In this document: in pieces, positions 1 to 8,509 of the stretch | Layout of the letters: every line of letters starts with the position of its first letter | How positions within the stretch are numbered: the stretch's first letter is position 1 | DNA from: CAXBNB01 sp049115735 | Lineage (GTDB): Bacteria; Bacteroidota; Bacteroidia; Cytophagales; Cyclobacteriaceae | Direction: 5' to 3' | DNA length: 64,000 bases | Assembly: GCA_049115735.1 (NCBI GenBank) | Contig: JAGDZP010000004.1 | Span: forward strand, 186,001-250,000 | Notes under the pieces: model-generated | Told to the model about the DNA's origin: nothing | What the model saw: the letters and a program-made list of their open reading frames with translations, nothing else | Database searches by the model: none | Program-made: the position numbers and the translations under genes

Positions 1-611
1 CTTCATACGGTCAGGCGAGTTACGAATCGGAATACAACGGTGGAATGGGTAGTAACGGACTGACATCTGCCAGGCACGATGTTTTCCATAAAGACTATAT
101 GACTCAGTTTCCGGAATGCTTTGATCCGGCTGTTCCCACAGATTTGGTATTTACCGGAAATTACAAGTTGACGGATTCGGTAGAAGGCAGTCCTCTGGAT
201 GCGGGTAAGCTGGTCTTATCACCTACGAGAACTTACGCTCCTGTGATGAGCTCAGTATTATCAGCGCTGAGAGGTGAGATTCATGGCGCAGTGCATTGCA
301 GTGGTGGCGCCCAAACGAAGGTTCTCCATTTTGTTGAGGGAGTGCATATCATAAAAGACAATTTATTCGATATCCCTCCTCTCTTTAGGATCATTCACGA
401 AGAAAGTGGTACTGACTGGAAAGAAATGTACAAAGTATTCAACATGGGTCACCGCCTGGAACTTTATGTCGATGAAGCCCATGCATCTGAAATCATATCG
501 ATTTCAGAAGGATTTGACATTGACGCCAAGGTGATCGGAAGAGTGGAGCAAGCAGAAGAAACCAAAGTGACCATCGAAAGCACTCACGGACATTTTGAGT
601 ATCTCAAATAA
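1..611 (+). CDS. purM: Phosphoribosylformylglycinamidine cyclo-ligase (AIR synthase), 3' part only
   Basis: Closes the imidazole ring of AIR from FGAM with ATP in de novo purine synthesis. The reading frame is open from base 3 to the stop at 609-611, so the N-terminal half lies outside the window. The methionine at 45 is internal, because clearly homologous codons precede it. The visible part is the C-terminal half of the AIRS fold: a GMGSNGLTSARHD-like glycine-rich stretch just after the left edge, then SPTRTYAPV and IHGAVHCSGGAQTKVLHF. Bacteroidota PurM of this type is about 390 residues, so about half is missing. The stop overlaps the next gene by 17 nt. purD lies 4.5 kb downstream on the same strand. 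Confidence 0.93.
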   Translation, partial: SYGQASYESEYNGGMGSNGLTSARHDVFHKDYMTQFPECFDPAVPTDLVFTGNYKLTDSVEGSPLDAGKLVLSPTRTYAPVMSSVLSALRGEIHGAVHCSGGAQTKVLHFVEGVHIIKDNLFDIPPLFRIIHEESGTDWKEMYKVFNMGHRLELYVDEAHASEIISISEGFDIDAKVIGRVEQAEETKVTIESTHGHFEYLK

Positions 612-1449
612 GCAGCGTTTCCCCAACCATTTTCTACTAATAGGGCTGTTAAGCTTTATTATTTCATTTGACACGTCTGCCAATTCTGACTTATCCTTTT
701 CTGATTCAACAAAGCAAAATCCTAAACGAAACTATTTTGGTAGCTATTTGTCGGATGCCGGTTACTTATATTCCGCTCCGATCAGGTGGAAAGCTAAAGA
801 CTGGCTAAAGTTTGGTGCATTTACTGCGTCTGGAATTGGTTTGTATCAGCTGGACGATAATATCCAGCAATGGACATTGGATAATCGGAATGACCTTAGC
901 CATGACATTTCAAGTGGTTTTGAAAAATTAGGAAATACTAGCTCGACATCCATTGCCTTGGGGGGAGCATTGATTGTGGGTTTGATTACTGAGGATGAAA
1001 AGGTACAGGATGTAACTCTTCTGGCACTTAAGTCCAGTTTACTTTCAGGGCTACTGGCACAAACGATTAAGAACATTGCGCATAGAGCGAGACCAAATGC
1101 CGGATTAGGCAAAGATTCCTGGCACGGCCCCAAAATCGGTGGAAAACATAAAGCCTGGCCCTCGGGACATACTACTACTGCATTCGCCTTGGCTACAACA
1201 TTCGCACAGATTTACAAAGACAAAAAATGGGTGCCCATTAGTTCTTACTCATTGGCCACTCTCGCCGGAGTTTCCCGGCTTCATGATAATAAGCATTGGG
1301 CAACTGATGTTTTTGCCGGTGCAGTTCTAGGCTATTTCAGCGCCAAAGGAATTCTGGCCAATGAGAAAAGGAATAATAGAAACTTCGTGTTTGCTCCTTT
1401 TTATTTTGGAGAAGCGACTGGAATAAGCGTCGCAATTATGCTTAATTGA
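595..1449 (+). CDS. PAP2-superfamily membrane-associated phosphatase
   Basis: 284 residues. The three PAP2 acid-phosphatase motifs are all present: KNIAHRARP (KX6RP), PSGHTTTAF (PSGH) and SRLHDNKHWATD (SRX5HX3D). A hydrophobic stretch near residues 12-30 reads as a signal peptide or anchor, so the protein should act at the envelope on a lipid phosphate or pyrophosphate; the substrate cannot be told. The start is TTG at 595, inside the end of purM; no ATG exists before the hydrophobic leader. Translational coupling to purM is therefore likely. The stop abuts the stop of the opposite-strand manC with no intervening base. Confidence 0.85.
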   Translation: MSISNKQRFPNHFLLIGLLSFIISFDTSANSDLSFSDSTKQNPKRNYFGSYLSDAGYLYSAPIRWKAKDWLKFGAFTASGIGLYQLDDNIQQWTLDNRNDLSHDISSGFEKLGNTSSTSIALGGALIVGLITEDEKVQDVTLLALKSSLLSGLLAQTIKNIAHRARPNAGLGKDSWHGPKIGGKHKAWPSGHTTTAFALATTFAQIYKDKKWVPISSYSLATLAGVSRLHDNKHWATDVFAGAVLGYFSAKGILANEKRNNRNFVFAPFYFGEATGISVAIMLN

Positions 1450-2529
1450 TTACAGATACTTATCTCCCTTTTTCGACTTCACCTCGTTCACAAAATCCCG
1501 AAACTTGGTTTCATTGTCTTTTTCACATACCAACAAAACGTCATCGAAATTGGCAACAAGATAACCTTCCAACCCTTGAAGAACTACTAGCTTGTCTTTC
1601 TCCGCTTTTACATAGTTGTTTTTACAATCATAAAGGATTGCTTCAGCATCCACTACATTTTGATCGTCATCCTTTTCCCTGAGCTCATGTAGGGAATTCC
1701 AGGAGCCAAGGTCTGACCATTCAAAATCCCCCATCACCACATATACATTGGATGCTTTTTCCATGATACCATAATCGATAGAGATATTTCGGCATTGGGA
1801 ATAGGCTTTCTTAACAAAAGCACCTTCTACTTCTGTATAGTAGGAAGATGTTCCATGCTCAAAAGCATCGGCCACATCTGAAAGGGAATCTTCAAAAGCT
1901 TTGATTATAGACTTTACGGACCATACGAATATCCCGGCATTCCACACAAAATCCCCACTATCGATAAATGTCCGGGCCAATTCAATGTCAGGCTTTTCGG
2001 TAAAAGTTTTTACCTTTTTCACACCATCACCTTTGTCATCTTCAATATATTGGATATAGCCGTAACCTGTTTCCGGTCTATTGGGCTGGATACCAATGGT
2101 TATCAGTTTGTCGTCTGATTCTGATGCTTCTAAGGCCGTGGAAACTACTGCATTGAAGTTATCCTCTTTGAAAATAGCATGATCAGCCGGTGTAACCAAC
2201 ATCAATGCACCCGGATCTTTTTGTTTTATTTTATATGATGCATAAGCTATGCATGGAGCTGTATTTCTTCTATTTGGTTCAAGCAGAATTTGATCCCAGG
2301 ATATTTCAGGTATTTGTTCCTTCACCAGATCTCCGTAAATGTCATTAGTCACGACAAGGATATTCTCCTTTTTTGCAACCTTTAGAAAGCGCTCATAGGT
2401 CATCTGCAAAAGAGATTTGCCTGTGCCTAATACATCAATAAATTGCTTTGGTCGGGAGTTTCGGCTATAAGGCCAGAAGCGGCTTCCGATCCCCCCAGCC
2501 ATAATCACTACATAAGTAGATCGAGTCAT
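1450..2529 (-). CDS. manC: Mannose-1-phosphate guanylyltransferase
   Basis: Makes GDP-mannose from mannose-1-phosphate and GTP, for cell-surface polysaccharide and glycan synthesis in the cytoplasm. The 359 residues open with the nucleotidyltransferase signature MAGGIGSRFWPYSRNSRPKQ, followed by LEPNRRNTAPCIAYA, FTEKP and FVWNAGIFVW, all typical of the GMP family. The length fits the single-domain form without the phosphomannose isomerase cupin, so it is not a bifunctional enzyme. It starts with ATG and a TATATTTG box lies 24 nt upstream. It converges with the PAP2 gene and diverges from recQ. Confidence 0.9.
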   Translation of the reverse strand: MTRSTYVVIMAGGIGSRFWPYSRNSRPKQFIDVLGTGKSLLQMTYERFLKVAKKENILVVTNDIYGDLVKEQIPEISWDQILLEPNRRNTAPCIAYASYKIKQKDPGALMLVTPADHAIFKEDNFNAVVSTALEASESDDKLITIGIQPNRPETGYGYIQYIEDDKGDGVKKVKTFTEKPDIELARTFIDSGDFVWNAGIFVWSVKSIIKAFEDSLSDVADAFEHGTSSYYTEVEGAFVKKAYSQCRNISIDYGIMEKASNVYVVMGDFEWSDLGSWNSLHELREKDDDQNVVDAEAILYDCKNNYVKAEKDKLVVLQGLEGYLVANFDDVLLVCEKDNETKFRDFVNEVKSKKGDKYL

Positions 2530-2552
2530 TAGTTAGTCTGTTTTTGAAGCCA

Positions 2553-2560
2553 CAAATATA
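2553..2560 (-). promoter_or_regulatory. Bacteroidota -7 box upstream of manC
   Basis: On the minus strand these bases read TATATTTG, an exact match to the TAnnTTTG -7 element. It ends 23 nt before the manC start codon. No convincing TTG -33 element is seen 17-23 nt upstream. Confidence 0.45.
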
Positions 2561-2610
2561 GATGTATTGTTAAGATTGCATAATCCTGAATTATATAAAT
2601 GCCCCTAAGC

Positions 2611-2634
2611 AACAGACTTGTTTGATCGTCTGTT
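2611..2634. repeat. Inverted repeat in the manC-recQ divergent spacer
   Basis: Perfect 7-bp arms AACAGAC (2611-2617) and GTCTGTT (2628-2634) with a 10-nt loop, followed by TTTC. It sits between two divergent starts, so a terminator role makes little sense. It may be an operator or a 5' leader hairpin. Confidence 0.4.
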
Positions 2635-2640
2635 TTTCAA

Positions 2641-2665
2641 CAAATAGGGAATTTCAAATAGGGAA
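2641..2665. repeat. Tandem 11-bp direct repeat upstream of recQ
   Basis: CAAATAGGGAA occurs at 2641-2651 and again at 2655-2665, separated by TTT. The 14-bp period is not a multiple of the helical turn. It could be a paired protein-binding site; nothing else is known about it. Confidence 0.45.
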
Positions 2666-2728
2666 ATATCACTTTTTTTATAAAGTGCCGATTGCCTGTG
2701 GTTTATTTAATTATTAAGTCATTTCTTT

Positions 2729-2743
2729 TAACAAATTTTGTTA
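2729..2743. promoter_or_regulatory. Palindrome just upstream of recQ
   Basis: TAACAAA and TTTGTTA form a perfect inverted repeat around a single T, ending 33 nt before the recQ ATG. Its place, where the promoter core should be, suggests an operator. No regulator can be assigned. Confidence 0.35.
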
Positions 2744-2776
2744 TATTCAATACCCGAATGTTAATGAATAACGAGA

Positions 2777-4969
2777 ATGGTTGTAAGTCAGGAGGAAGAA
2801 TTAAGAGACAAGTTAAAGGAGGTCTTTGGTTTCAACAGTTTTAGAGGAACCCAGGAAAAAATCATACAAAACATATTAAGCGGCAAAAATACTTTCGTAT
2901 TGATGCCGACAGGAGCAGGGAAATCATTGTGTTATCAATTACCTGCAATAATCAGCGAAGGAACAGCGATAGTCATTTCACCTTTGATAGCCTTGATGAA
3001 AAATCAGGTGGATCAGATGAACGCCTTTGGTATAAATGCGCAGTTTTTAAACTCTACTTTATCTAAAGCCGACAGCAGAAGGGTAAAGGAGGAAACACTG
3101 GCTGGACAGGTGAAATTACTTTACGTAGCACCCGAGTCCCTGACAAAGGAAGAAAATGTAGCGTTCCTCAAATCAGCAAAAATATCCTTCGCTGCGATAG
3201 ATGAAGCTCACTGTATTTCTGAATGGGGACACGATTTCCGCCCCGAATACAGGAGGATTAAGTCCATCATAGGACAACTTGGGGAAATACCGATAATAGC
3301 TCTGACAGCCACCGCCACACCTAAGGTGCAATTGGATATTCAGAAAAACCTGAATATGGAAGATGCTGATGTTTTTAAGTCTTCCTTTAATAGAGGTAAC
3401 CTATATTATGAAGTAAGGCCAAAAGTACAGGTCAAAAAACAGCTCATAAAATTCGTCAAAGAGCACAAAGGAAAATCTGGTATTATTTATTGTTTGAGTA
3501 GAAAGAAGGTGGAAGAGATTGCAGAATTCCTTTCTGTCAATGATGTGCGGGCAGTGCCCTATCATGCGGGACTGGAATCTGCCATACGAATGAAGAATCA
3601 GGATGATTTCCTGAATGAAGATGTGGATGTAGTAGTGGCGACCATCGCCTTTGGGATGGGCATTGACAAACCAGACGTTCGATTCGTAATTCATTATGAT
3701 ACCCCCAAATCTTTAGAAGGGTATTATCAGGAGACTGGTCGAGCTGGTAGAGACGGACTTGAAGGCAAGTGTGTTATGTTCTATAGTCTGGACGACATTG
3801 TCAAACTTGAGAAATTCAACAAAGACAAGCCTGTAACGGAAAGGGAAAATGCCAAACTGCTACTTGAAGAAATGTCAGCGTATGCAGAGTCTTCTGTCTG
3901 CAGAAGGGTTCAACTGCTTCATTATTTTGGAGAAGAGTACACAGACTCAGGGTGCAAGGACCAAGGCATGTGTGATAACTGCGATCACCCCAAGGAAAGA
4001 TTTGACGGACAAAAATATATTGAGCTAGTACTGCAAACTGCCAAGGCTACCGATGAAAGATTTGATATTGGTCATTTGGTAAATGTAATCCGTGGAGTAG
4101 AGAGTCAATACGTGAAAAGTTATGACCACAACCAACTGGATGTCTTCAAAAAAGGTGCTGATGAAACCGAAGTTTTCTGGAGGTCGGTGGTTAGACAAAC
4201 TTTGCTGAATGAACTATTAAGAAAAGATATAGAAACGCTGGGTGTATTGAAGCTTTCGAAAAAAGGGCTAAAATATATGGATGAGCCCTACTCTATCGAG
4301 CTCTCAAAGGACAAGGATTATACTGTAGATGGTGGGGATGATGATGATTTTTCATCCAACAATGTCGGAAAGGCTTATGATGAAGGTTTATTCGATTTGC
4401 TGAAAGCCCTCCGAAAGAAAGTTGCTAAGCAAAAGAATCTTCCTCCTTATGTCGTATTTCAAGATCCATCTTTAGAGGAAATGGCCACTACTTATCCCAC
4501 TACCAAGGAAGACCTGGCGCAGGTGAATGGAGTAGGAATGGGAAAGGTGATGAAGTTTGGAAAACCATTCCTCGAGCTGATTGAAAATTATATTGATGAA
4601 AATGATATAGAGACGGCAACCGAGGTAGTCATTAAGTCAGCGGTCAATAAGTCTAAAATCAAAATTTTTATCATTCAGCAAATTGACAAAAAGGTAGATC
4701 TTGAAGAAATAGCAGATGCCAAAGGAGTCAGCTATGATGACATTATAGCTGAGATTGAAAATATATGCTACTCCGGCACCAAGCTCAATTTGGAATATTA
4801 TATTGATCAGGTGATGGACGAGGATAGACAAGACGATCTGTACGATTACTTCTTGACTGCAGAGACTGATGATATCGATGTGGCAATGGACGAACTTGAG
4901 TTTGATGATTATTCAGAAGATGAAGTTAGGCTAATGCGTATCAAATTCATGTCTGAATACGCCAACTAG
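2777..4969 (+). CDS. recQ: ATP-dependent DNA helicase RecQ
   Basis: 3'-to-5' superfamily 2 helicase for recombination and fork repair. In 730 residues: Walker A PTGAGKS (44-50), the DEAH box at 142-145 followed by CISEWGHDFRP, motif VI with YYQETGRAGRDG, then a zinc-binding part with cysteines in SSVCRRV, GCKDQGMC and CDNC. After that come the RQC winged helix and an HRDC domain near residues 530-605 (EEMATTYPTTKEDLAQV). The roughly 125-residue C-terminal extension is acidic and longer than in E. coli RecQ (about 610 residues), as is common in this phylum. It starts with ATG and is transcribed away from manC. Confidence 0.95.
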   Translation: MVVSQEEELRDKLKEVFGFNSFRGTQEKIIQNILSGKNTFVLMPTGAGKSLCYQLPAIISEGTAIVISPLIALMKNQVDQMNAFGINAQFLNSTLSKADSRRVKEETLAGQVKLLYVAPESLTKEENVAFLKSAKISFAAIDEAHCISEWGHDFRPEYRRIKSIIGQLGEIPIIALTATATPKVQLDIQKNLNMEDADVFKSSFNRGNLYYEVRPKVQVKKQLIKFVKEHKGKSGIIYCLSRKKVEEIAEFLSVNDVRAVPYHAGLESAIRMKNQDDFLNEDVDVVVATIAFGMGIDKPDVRFVIHYDTPKSLEGYYQETGRAGRDGLEGKCVMFYSLDDIVKLEKFNKDKPVTERENAKLLLEEMSAYAESSVCRRVQLLHYFGEEYTDSGCKDQGMCDNCDHPKERFDGQKYIELVLQTAKATDERFDIGHLVNVIRGVESQYVKSYDHNQLDVFKKGADETEVFWRSVVRQTLLNELLRKDIETLGVLKLSKKGLKYMDEPYSIELSKDKDYTVDGGDDDDFSSNNVGKAYDEGLFDLLKALRKKVAKQKNLPPYVVFQDPSLEEMATTYPTTKEDLAQVNGVGMGKVMKFGKPFLELIENYIDENDIETATEVVIKSAVNKSKIKIFIIQQIDKKVDLEEIADAKGVSYDDIIAEIENICYSGTKLNLEYYIDQVMDEDRQDDLYDYFLTAETDDIDVAMDELEFDDYSEDEVRLMRIKFMSEYAN

Positions 4970-5044
4970 AAATCAGGCGGATTTCAAAAAGTAAATTCCA
5001 TATTTATATTCTTGCCCAGTCAATTACTAATTGACAATTCTCCC

Positions 5045-5052
5045 TATTTTTG
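5045..5052 (+). promoter_or_regulatory. Bacteroidota -7 box upstream of purD
   Basis: TATTTTTG matches TAnnTTTG exactly and ends 24 nt before the purD ATG. The nearest TTG (5031-5033) is too close to serve as a -33 element, so only the -7 half is supported. Confidence 0.4.
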
Positions 5053-5076
5053 CTGCCTAATTAATAAAGCATAAAA

Positions 5077-6351
5077 ATGAATATCCTTGTTTTAGGTTCC
5101 GGTGGGAGAGAACACGCATTGGCCTGGAAGATATCCCAGAGCAACAAACTAAGTAAATTATATGTGGCACCCGGAAATGCCGGCACCTCTGCGATTGCAG
5201 AGAATATTGCTTTGAACATTAATGATTTTCCGTCCATAAAGGAAGTGGTTTTATCCAAGCAGATAGAACTCGTTGTTGTTGGGCCGGAGGAACCTTTGGT
5301 AAGAGGAATTAGGGATTATTTTAAGGCCGATGACCAACTTAAGCATATCAAGTTTGTTGGACCGGATAAAAAGGGTGCTGCGCTGGAAGGTAGCAAAGAT
5401 TTCTCTAAAGAATTCATGAACAAATACGGTGTGCCCACCGCAAAGGCACTGACCGTTTCAAAGGACAACCTGAAAGAAGGACTTTCATTTTTATCCACGC
5501 TTTCTGCACCCTATGTTTTGAAAGCGGATGGTCTGGCTGCAGGAAAAGGCGTGCTCATTATACAAGATCTAAAAGAAGCTCAGGACTCTTTGCAGAATAT
5601 GCTTGATGGCATGTTTGGTGAAGCAAGTCAGAAAGTATTGATTGAAGAATTTCTTGACGGCATAGAGCTATCAGTCTTTGTATTGACTGATGGTGAAAAC
5701 TACAAGACCCTACCAGAGGCTAAGGATTATAAAAGAATCGGAGAAGGAGATAACGGACCAAACACCGGTGGTATGGGAGCTGTAACACCCGTACCCTTTG
5801 CAGATGAAGCATTCATGTCCAATGTAGAGGAGAAGGTGATTAAGCCTACTGTAAAAGGACTAAAGGAAGAAAACATGGACTATGTTGGCTTTGTCTTCAT
5901 TGGGCTAATGAATATCAATGGAGAACCTTATGTTATTGAATATAATGTACGAATGGGTGATCCGGAAACGCAGGCAGTGATGATGAGGGTAGATACTGAT
6001 TTGGTCGACTTGTTGGAGGCAACTGCTACTAAATCCTTAAGTCAAATAGAGATGCAAACATCTCCATTGACAGCCACAACGGTGGTTGCGGTGGCGGGAG
6101 GATATCCGGGTTCTTATGAAAAAGGAAAAGCGATTTCTGGCATCTCGGCAGGTGAAGGCACCACTGTATTTCATGCGGGTACAAAAAACCAGGATGGCCA
6201 GGTTGTAACCAACGGCGGTCGAGTATTGGCTGTGACAGGGATGTCCACTGATATTCAAAGTGCCCTGGACAAATCTTATGCGACGATGGATAAGATAAGC
6301 TGGGACGGGATAAATTTCCGAAAGGACATTGGACAGGACCTGATGAAATAA
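5077..6351 (+). CDS. purD: Phosphoribosylamine--glycine ligase (GAR synthetase)
   Basis: ATP-dependent joining of phosphoribosylamine and glycine, step 2 of purine synthesis. The 424 residues cover the whole enzyme: MNILVLGSGGREHALAWK at the N-terminus, VVGPEEPLVRGI, the ATP-grasp core with YVLKADGLAAGKGV, the family signature GPNTGGMGA and the metal-binding YNVRMGDPETQA. Length and order are normal. It starts with ATG and is followed after 3 nt by the YiaK-like gene, so the two are probably cotranscribed although their pathways look unrelated. Confidence 0.96.
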   Translation: MNILVLGSGGREHALAWKISQSNKLSKLYVAPGNAGTSAIAENIALNINDFPSIKEVVLSKQIELVVVGPEEPLVRGIRDYFKADDQLKHIKFVGPDKKGAALEGSKDFSKEFMNKYGVPTAKALTVSKDNLKEGLSFLSTLSAPYVLKADGLAAGKGVLIIQDLKEAQDSLQNMLDGMFGEASQKVLIEEFLDGIELSVFVLTDGENYKTLPEAKDYKRIGEGDNGPNTGGMGAVTPVPFADEAFMSNVEEKVIKPTVKGLKEENMDYVGFVFIGLMNINGEPYVIEYNVRMGDPETQAVMMRVDTDLVDLLEATATKSLSQIEMQTSPLTATTVVAVAGGYPGSYEKGKAISGISAGEGTTVFHAGTKNQDGQVVTNGGRVLAVTGMSTDIQSALDKSYATMDKISWDGINFRKDIGQDLMK

Positions 6352-6354
6352 TCC

Positions 6355-7359
6355 ATGGATCGGGTACCTTTTCAAGAGCTTATCAGCGAGTTTCAAAGAG
6401 TACTCCTTAAAAAATCTTTTTCAGCTGTTCGCGCAGAGTCCTGTGCTGAATTATTTGCAAAAGCTAGCCTGGATGGCGTGGCATCACATGGTCTCAACCG
6501 CTTTGCTCCATTCATAAAAGATATAGAAAAAGGCTTAGTTGATGTACAGGCGGTTCCGAAAGCAGTAAAAAGTGTTGGAGCTCTGGAACAATGGGACGGA
6601 CAGTTGGGCCCAGGCAACCTGAATGCCCAGGCTGCAATGGAAAGAAGCATTGACCTGGCATCAATCCATGGAATTGGTTTGGTGGCCATGAGAAATACCA
6701 ATCATTGGATGCGTGGAGGCAATTATGGTTGGCAAGCTGCTGATAAGGGCTATATTGGCATTTGCTTTACGAATACAAAACCTAACATGCCAGCATGGGG
6801 AGGTAAAGAACCTGTAATAGGAAATAATCCATTGATTATAGCATTGCCAAGGTCAAAAGGTCACATTGTACTCGACTCGGCACAAAGCCAGTTTTCTTTC
6901 GGAGCAATTTCAAATTACGCACGAAACAACGAATTACTGCCTTTCTATGGTGGACACAATATCCATGATCAACTGACTAAATCACCTGAGGAAATAGAAG
7001 AATCTCAAAGATCATTACCAGCGGGTTTTTGGAAAGGATCAGGTATGTCTATCGTACTCGATTTGATAACAAGTACCCTTGCCATGGGCAAAAATACCTT
7101 TGAAATTGGGCAGCAAAGCAAAGACGAATACGGCATAAGTCAGACATTTATTGCCATTAATCCACTGATTCTGGGAGAGCTCGAGCATTATGAAGAAAGC
7201 TTAGAAAAAACCATCAAATCCATAAAAAACTCCACACCAATTGATGAGAATGAACAGGTATATTACCCTGGTGAGCGAACCTTACAGGCCAGAACTGAGA
7301 ATACGGAATTGGGAGTTCCTGTTGACAGGGAAATATGGCAAGCAGTCAAAGCACTGTAA
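6355..7359 (+). CDS. yiaK: Malate/lactate dehydrogenase-family oxidoreductase, probable 3-dehydro-L-gulonate 2-dehydrogenase
   Basis: 334 residues of the Ldh_2 family (NAD(P)-dependent, unlike classical Rossmann LDH). Family features visible are the N-terminal helix with DGVASHGLNRF, RNTNHWMRGGNYGWQAADKGY, TNTKPNMPAWGGKEPVIGNNP and the C-terminal PGERTLQARTENTELGVPVD. The NHW/RGGNYG version and overall pattern fit the YiaK branch that reduces 2,3-diketo-L-gulonate; other alpha-keto acid reductases of the family remain possible. No other sugar-acid catabolic gene is adjacent, and the gene is coupled to purD, so the substrate is uncertain. Confidence 0.75.
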   Translation: MDRVPFQELISEFQRVLLKKSFSAVRAESCAELFAKASLDGVASHGLNRFAPFIKDIEKGLVDVQAVPKAVKSVGALEQWDGQLGPGNLNAQAAMERSIDLASIHGIGLVAMRNTNHWMRGGNYGWQAADKGYIGICFTNTKPNMPAWGGKEPVIGNNPLIIALPRSKGHIVLDSAQSQFSFGAISNYARNNELLPFYGGHNIHDQLTKSPEEIEESQRSLPAGFWKGSGMSIVLDLITSTLAMGKNTFEIGQQSKDEYGISQTFIAINPLILGELEHYEESLEKTIKSIKNSTPIDENEQVYYPGERTLQARTENTELGVPVDREIWQAVKAL

Positions 7360-7364
7360 TCAAT

Positions 7365-8072
7365 TCAGATAGAATCATCACAAAGTTCTACAGCATTATC
7401 CGAATCAGCACTTAACTTCGGACTCAAATAGGGCACGCCTAAATTCATTCCACGAAGTATAAAAACGCTGGACACGATTACAACAAACAATGGCACCAAT
7501 TTGTAGAGGCCAACACGCCAATTTGATTTGATTAATTGCCGTGAAAGTGAAATGCCAAGCATCATTGGCACAGTACCAACACCAAACAAAAGCATATAGG
7601 AGACACCACCCTGAGGACTACCTGTAGATATACCTGCAACAGCGGCCATATATACCAAGCCGCAAGGCAGAAATCCGTTGATAACACCAACGGTATATCT
7701 GGCATGCCATTTTTTAGATAATAAATATGGTCCAATTGCCTTTCTCAGGAGTGAAGTCAATTTATTGATTGGTCTGGCTATGACATTACTTCCGCCTGAG
7801 TATTTTGCTCCAAAATAAAAAAGTAGGAGGAGCATACCGGCTAGAATTGAAAGTGTTTGCTGGAAACCTGCCAGAAAAATACCACGACCGATTAGCCCAA
7901 ATATTCCACCAATTAACAGATAGGTAGTTATTCGCCCAAGATTGTAAGATATCTGGTTGACTGGCGATCGTCCATTCGGCAGGGCCATGGCAATAGGGCC
8001 ACACATCACGGCACAGTGCAAGCTGCCTAAAAAACCAAACATAAGTGCCGATATGTATACTTCAGTGGTCAA
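7365..8072 (-). CDS. SafE/TauE-like integral membrane protein of the cbb3 oxidase cluster (UreH_2 type)
   Basis: About 235 residues with six or so membrane segments. It has the signature GSLHCAVMCGPIAMALP near the N-terminus and a second half with NGFLPCGLVYMAAV. Such proteins often close cco clusters and are thought to move or handle copper for oxidase assembly; that role is inferred from context. The frame is open to 8162, but that would overlap ccoH by 70 nt and add a non-homologous leader. The TTG at 8072, 20 nt after the ccoH stop, gives the expected N-terminus. ATG at 8042 is the alternative. It converges with the YiaK gene, 5 nt between stops. Confidence 0.8.
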   Translation of the reverse strand: MTTEVYISALMFGFLGSLHCAVMCGPIAMALPNGRSPVNQISYNLGRITTYLLIGGIFGLIGRGIFLAGFQQTLSILAGMLLLLFYFGAKYSGGSNVIARPINKLTSLLRKAIGPYLLSKKWHARYTVGVINGFLPCGLVYMAAVAGISTGSPQGGVSYMLLFGVGTVPMMLGISLSRQLIKSNWRVGLYKLVPLFVVIVSSVFILRGMNLGVPYLSPKLSADSDNAVELCDDSI

Positions 8073-8092
8073 TTTGTTAAGGAAAAATGATA

Positions 8093-8509
8093 TTAAATGA
8101 TAACCGTTTCTTCGGTATAAAATTCTTTGCCACTGGCGCTCCATGATATTTTCACCCTCCACAAACCTTTAGTCAATTTACTCTTATCGATACTCTGGTT
8201 CTTTTCATTGAGTACAGCAACTCTGAAATCTTTTGTAGCATCGGAAGGCCTAAAGAAATGAATTTCTCCTTTTTCAGGATTTTCTGAAAACATGAAATTT
8301 AGCTTATTGGCTTCTTTGCTCAACTTCACAGATGCGTTTGCAGAATTGGTGGTTTTCATTTTGTCAATCTGCGTTTGATACTGTATCTCCTGATCGTAGT
8401 AGTCTTCAGCCACCAAAAAGAAATCCTGCCTCATGCTGATCACTACCATGCTTGTAATGATGACAATAAATGCTACAAATGCCAAAACTATTCTTCCTCC
8501 CCAGTTCAT
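8093..8509 (-). CDS. ccoH: FixH/CcoH family protein
   Basis: 138-residue single-span protein for cbb3 oxidase assembly or stability. The N-terminus MNWGGRIVLAFVAFIVIITS is a membrane anchor, followed by RQDFFLVAEDYYDQEIQYQ, the conserved FixH patch. The rest is a periplasmic Ig-like domain ending near GLWRVKISW. Its ATG overlaps the ccoG stop by 4 nt (ATGA), as expected for coupled translation, and its position after ccoG is canonical. Confidence 0.9.
   Translation of the reverse strand: MNWGGRIVLAFVAFIVIITSMVVISMRQDFFLVAEDYYDQEIQYQTQIDKMKTTNSANASVKLSKEANKLNFMFSENPEKGEIHFFRPSDATKDFRVAVLNEKNQSIDKSKLTKGLWRVKISWSASGKEFYTEETVII

Noticed and set aside
846..1133. 95-codon open frame antisense to the PAP2 gene
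   Set aside because: Lies wholly inside a gene with clear motifs, and its translation has no family features.
8073..8162. Longer start for the SafE-like gene at 8162
   Set aside because: Would overlap ccoH by 70 nt and add about 30 residues before the homologous N-terminus.
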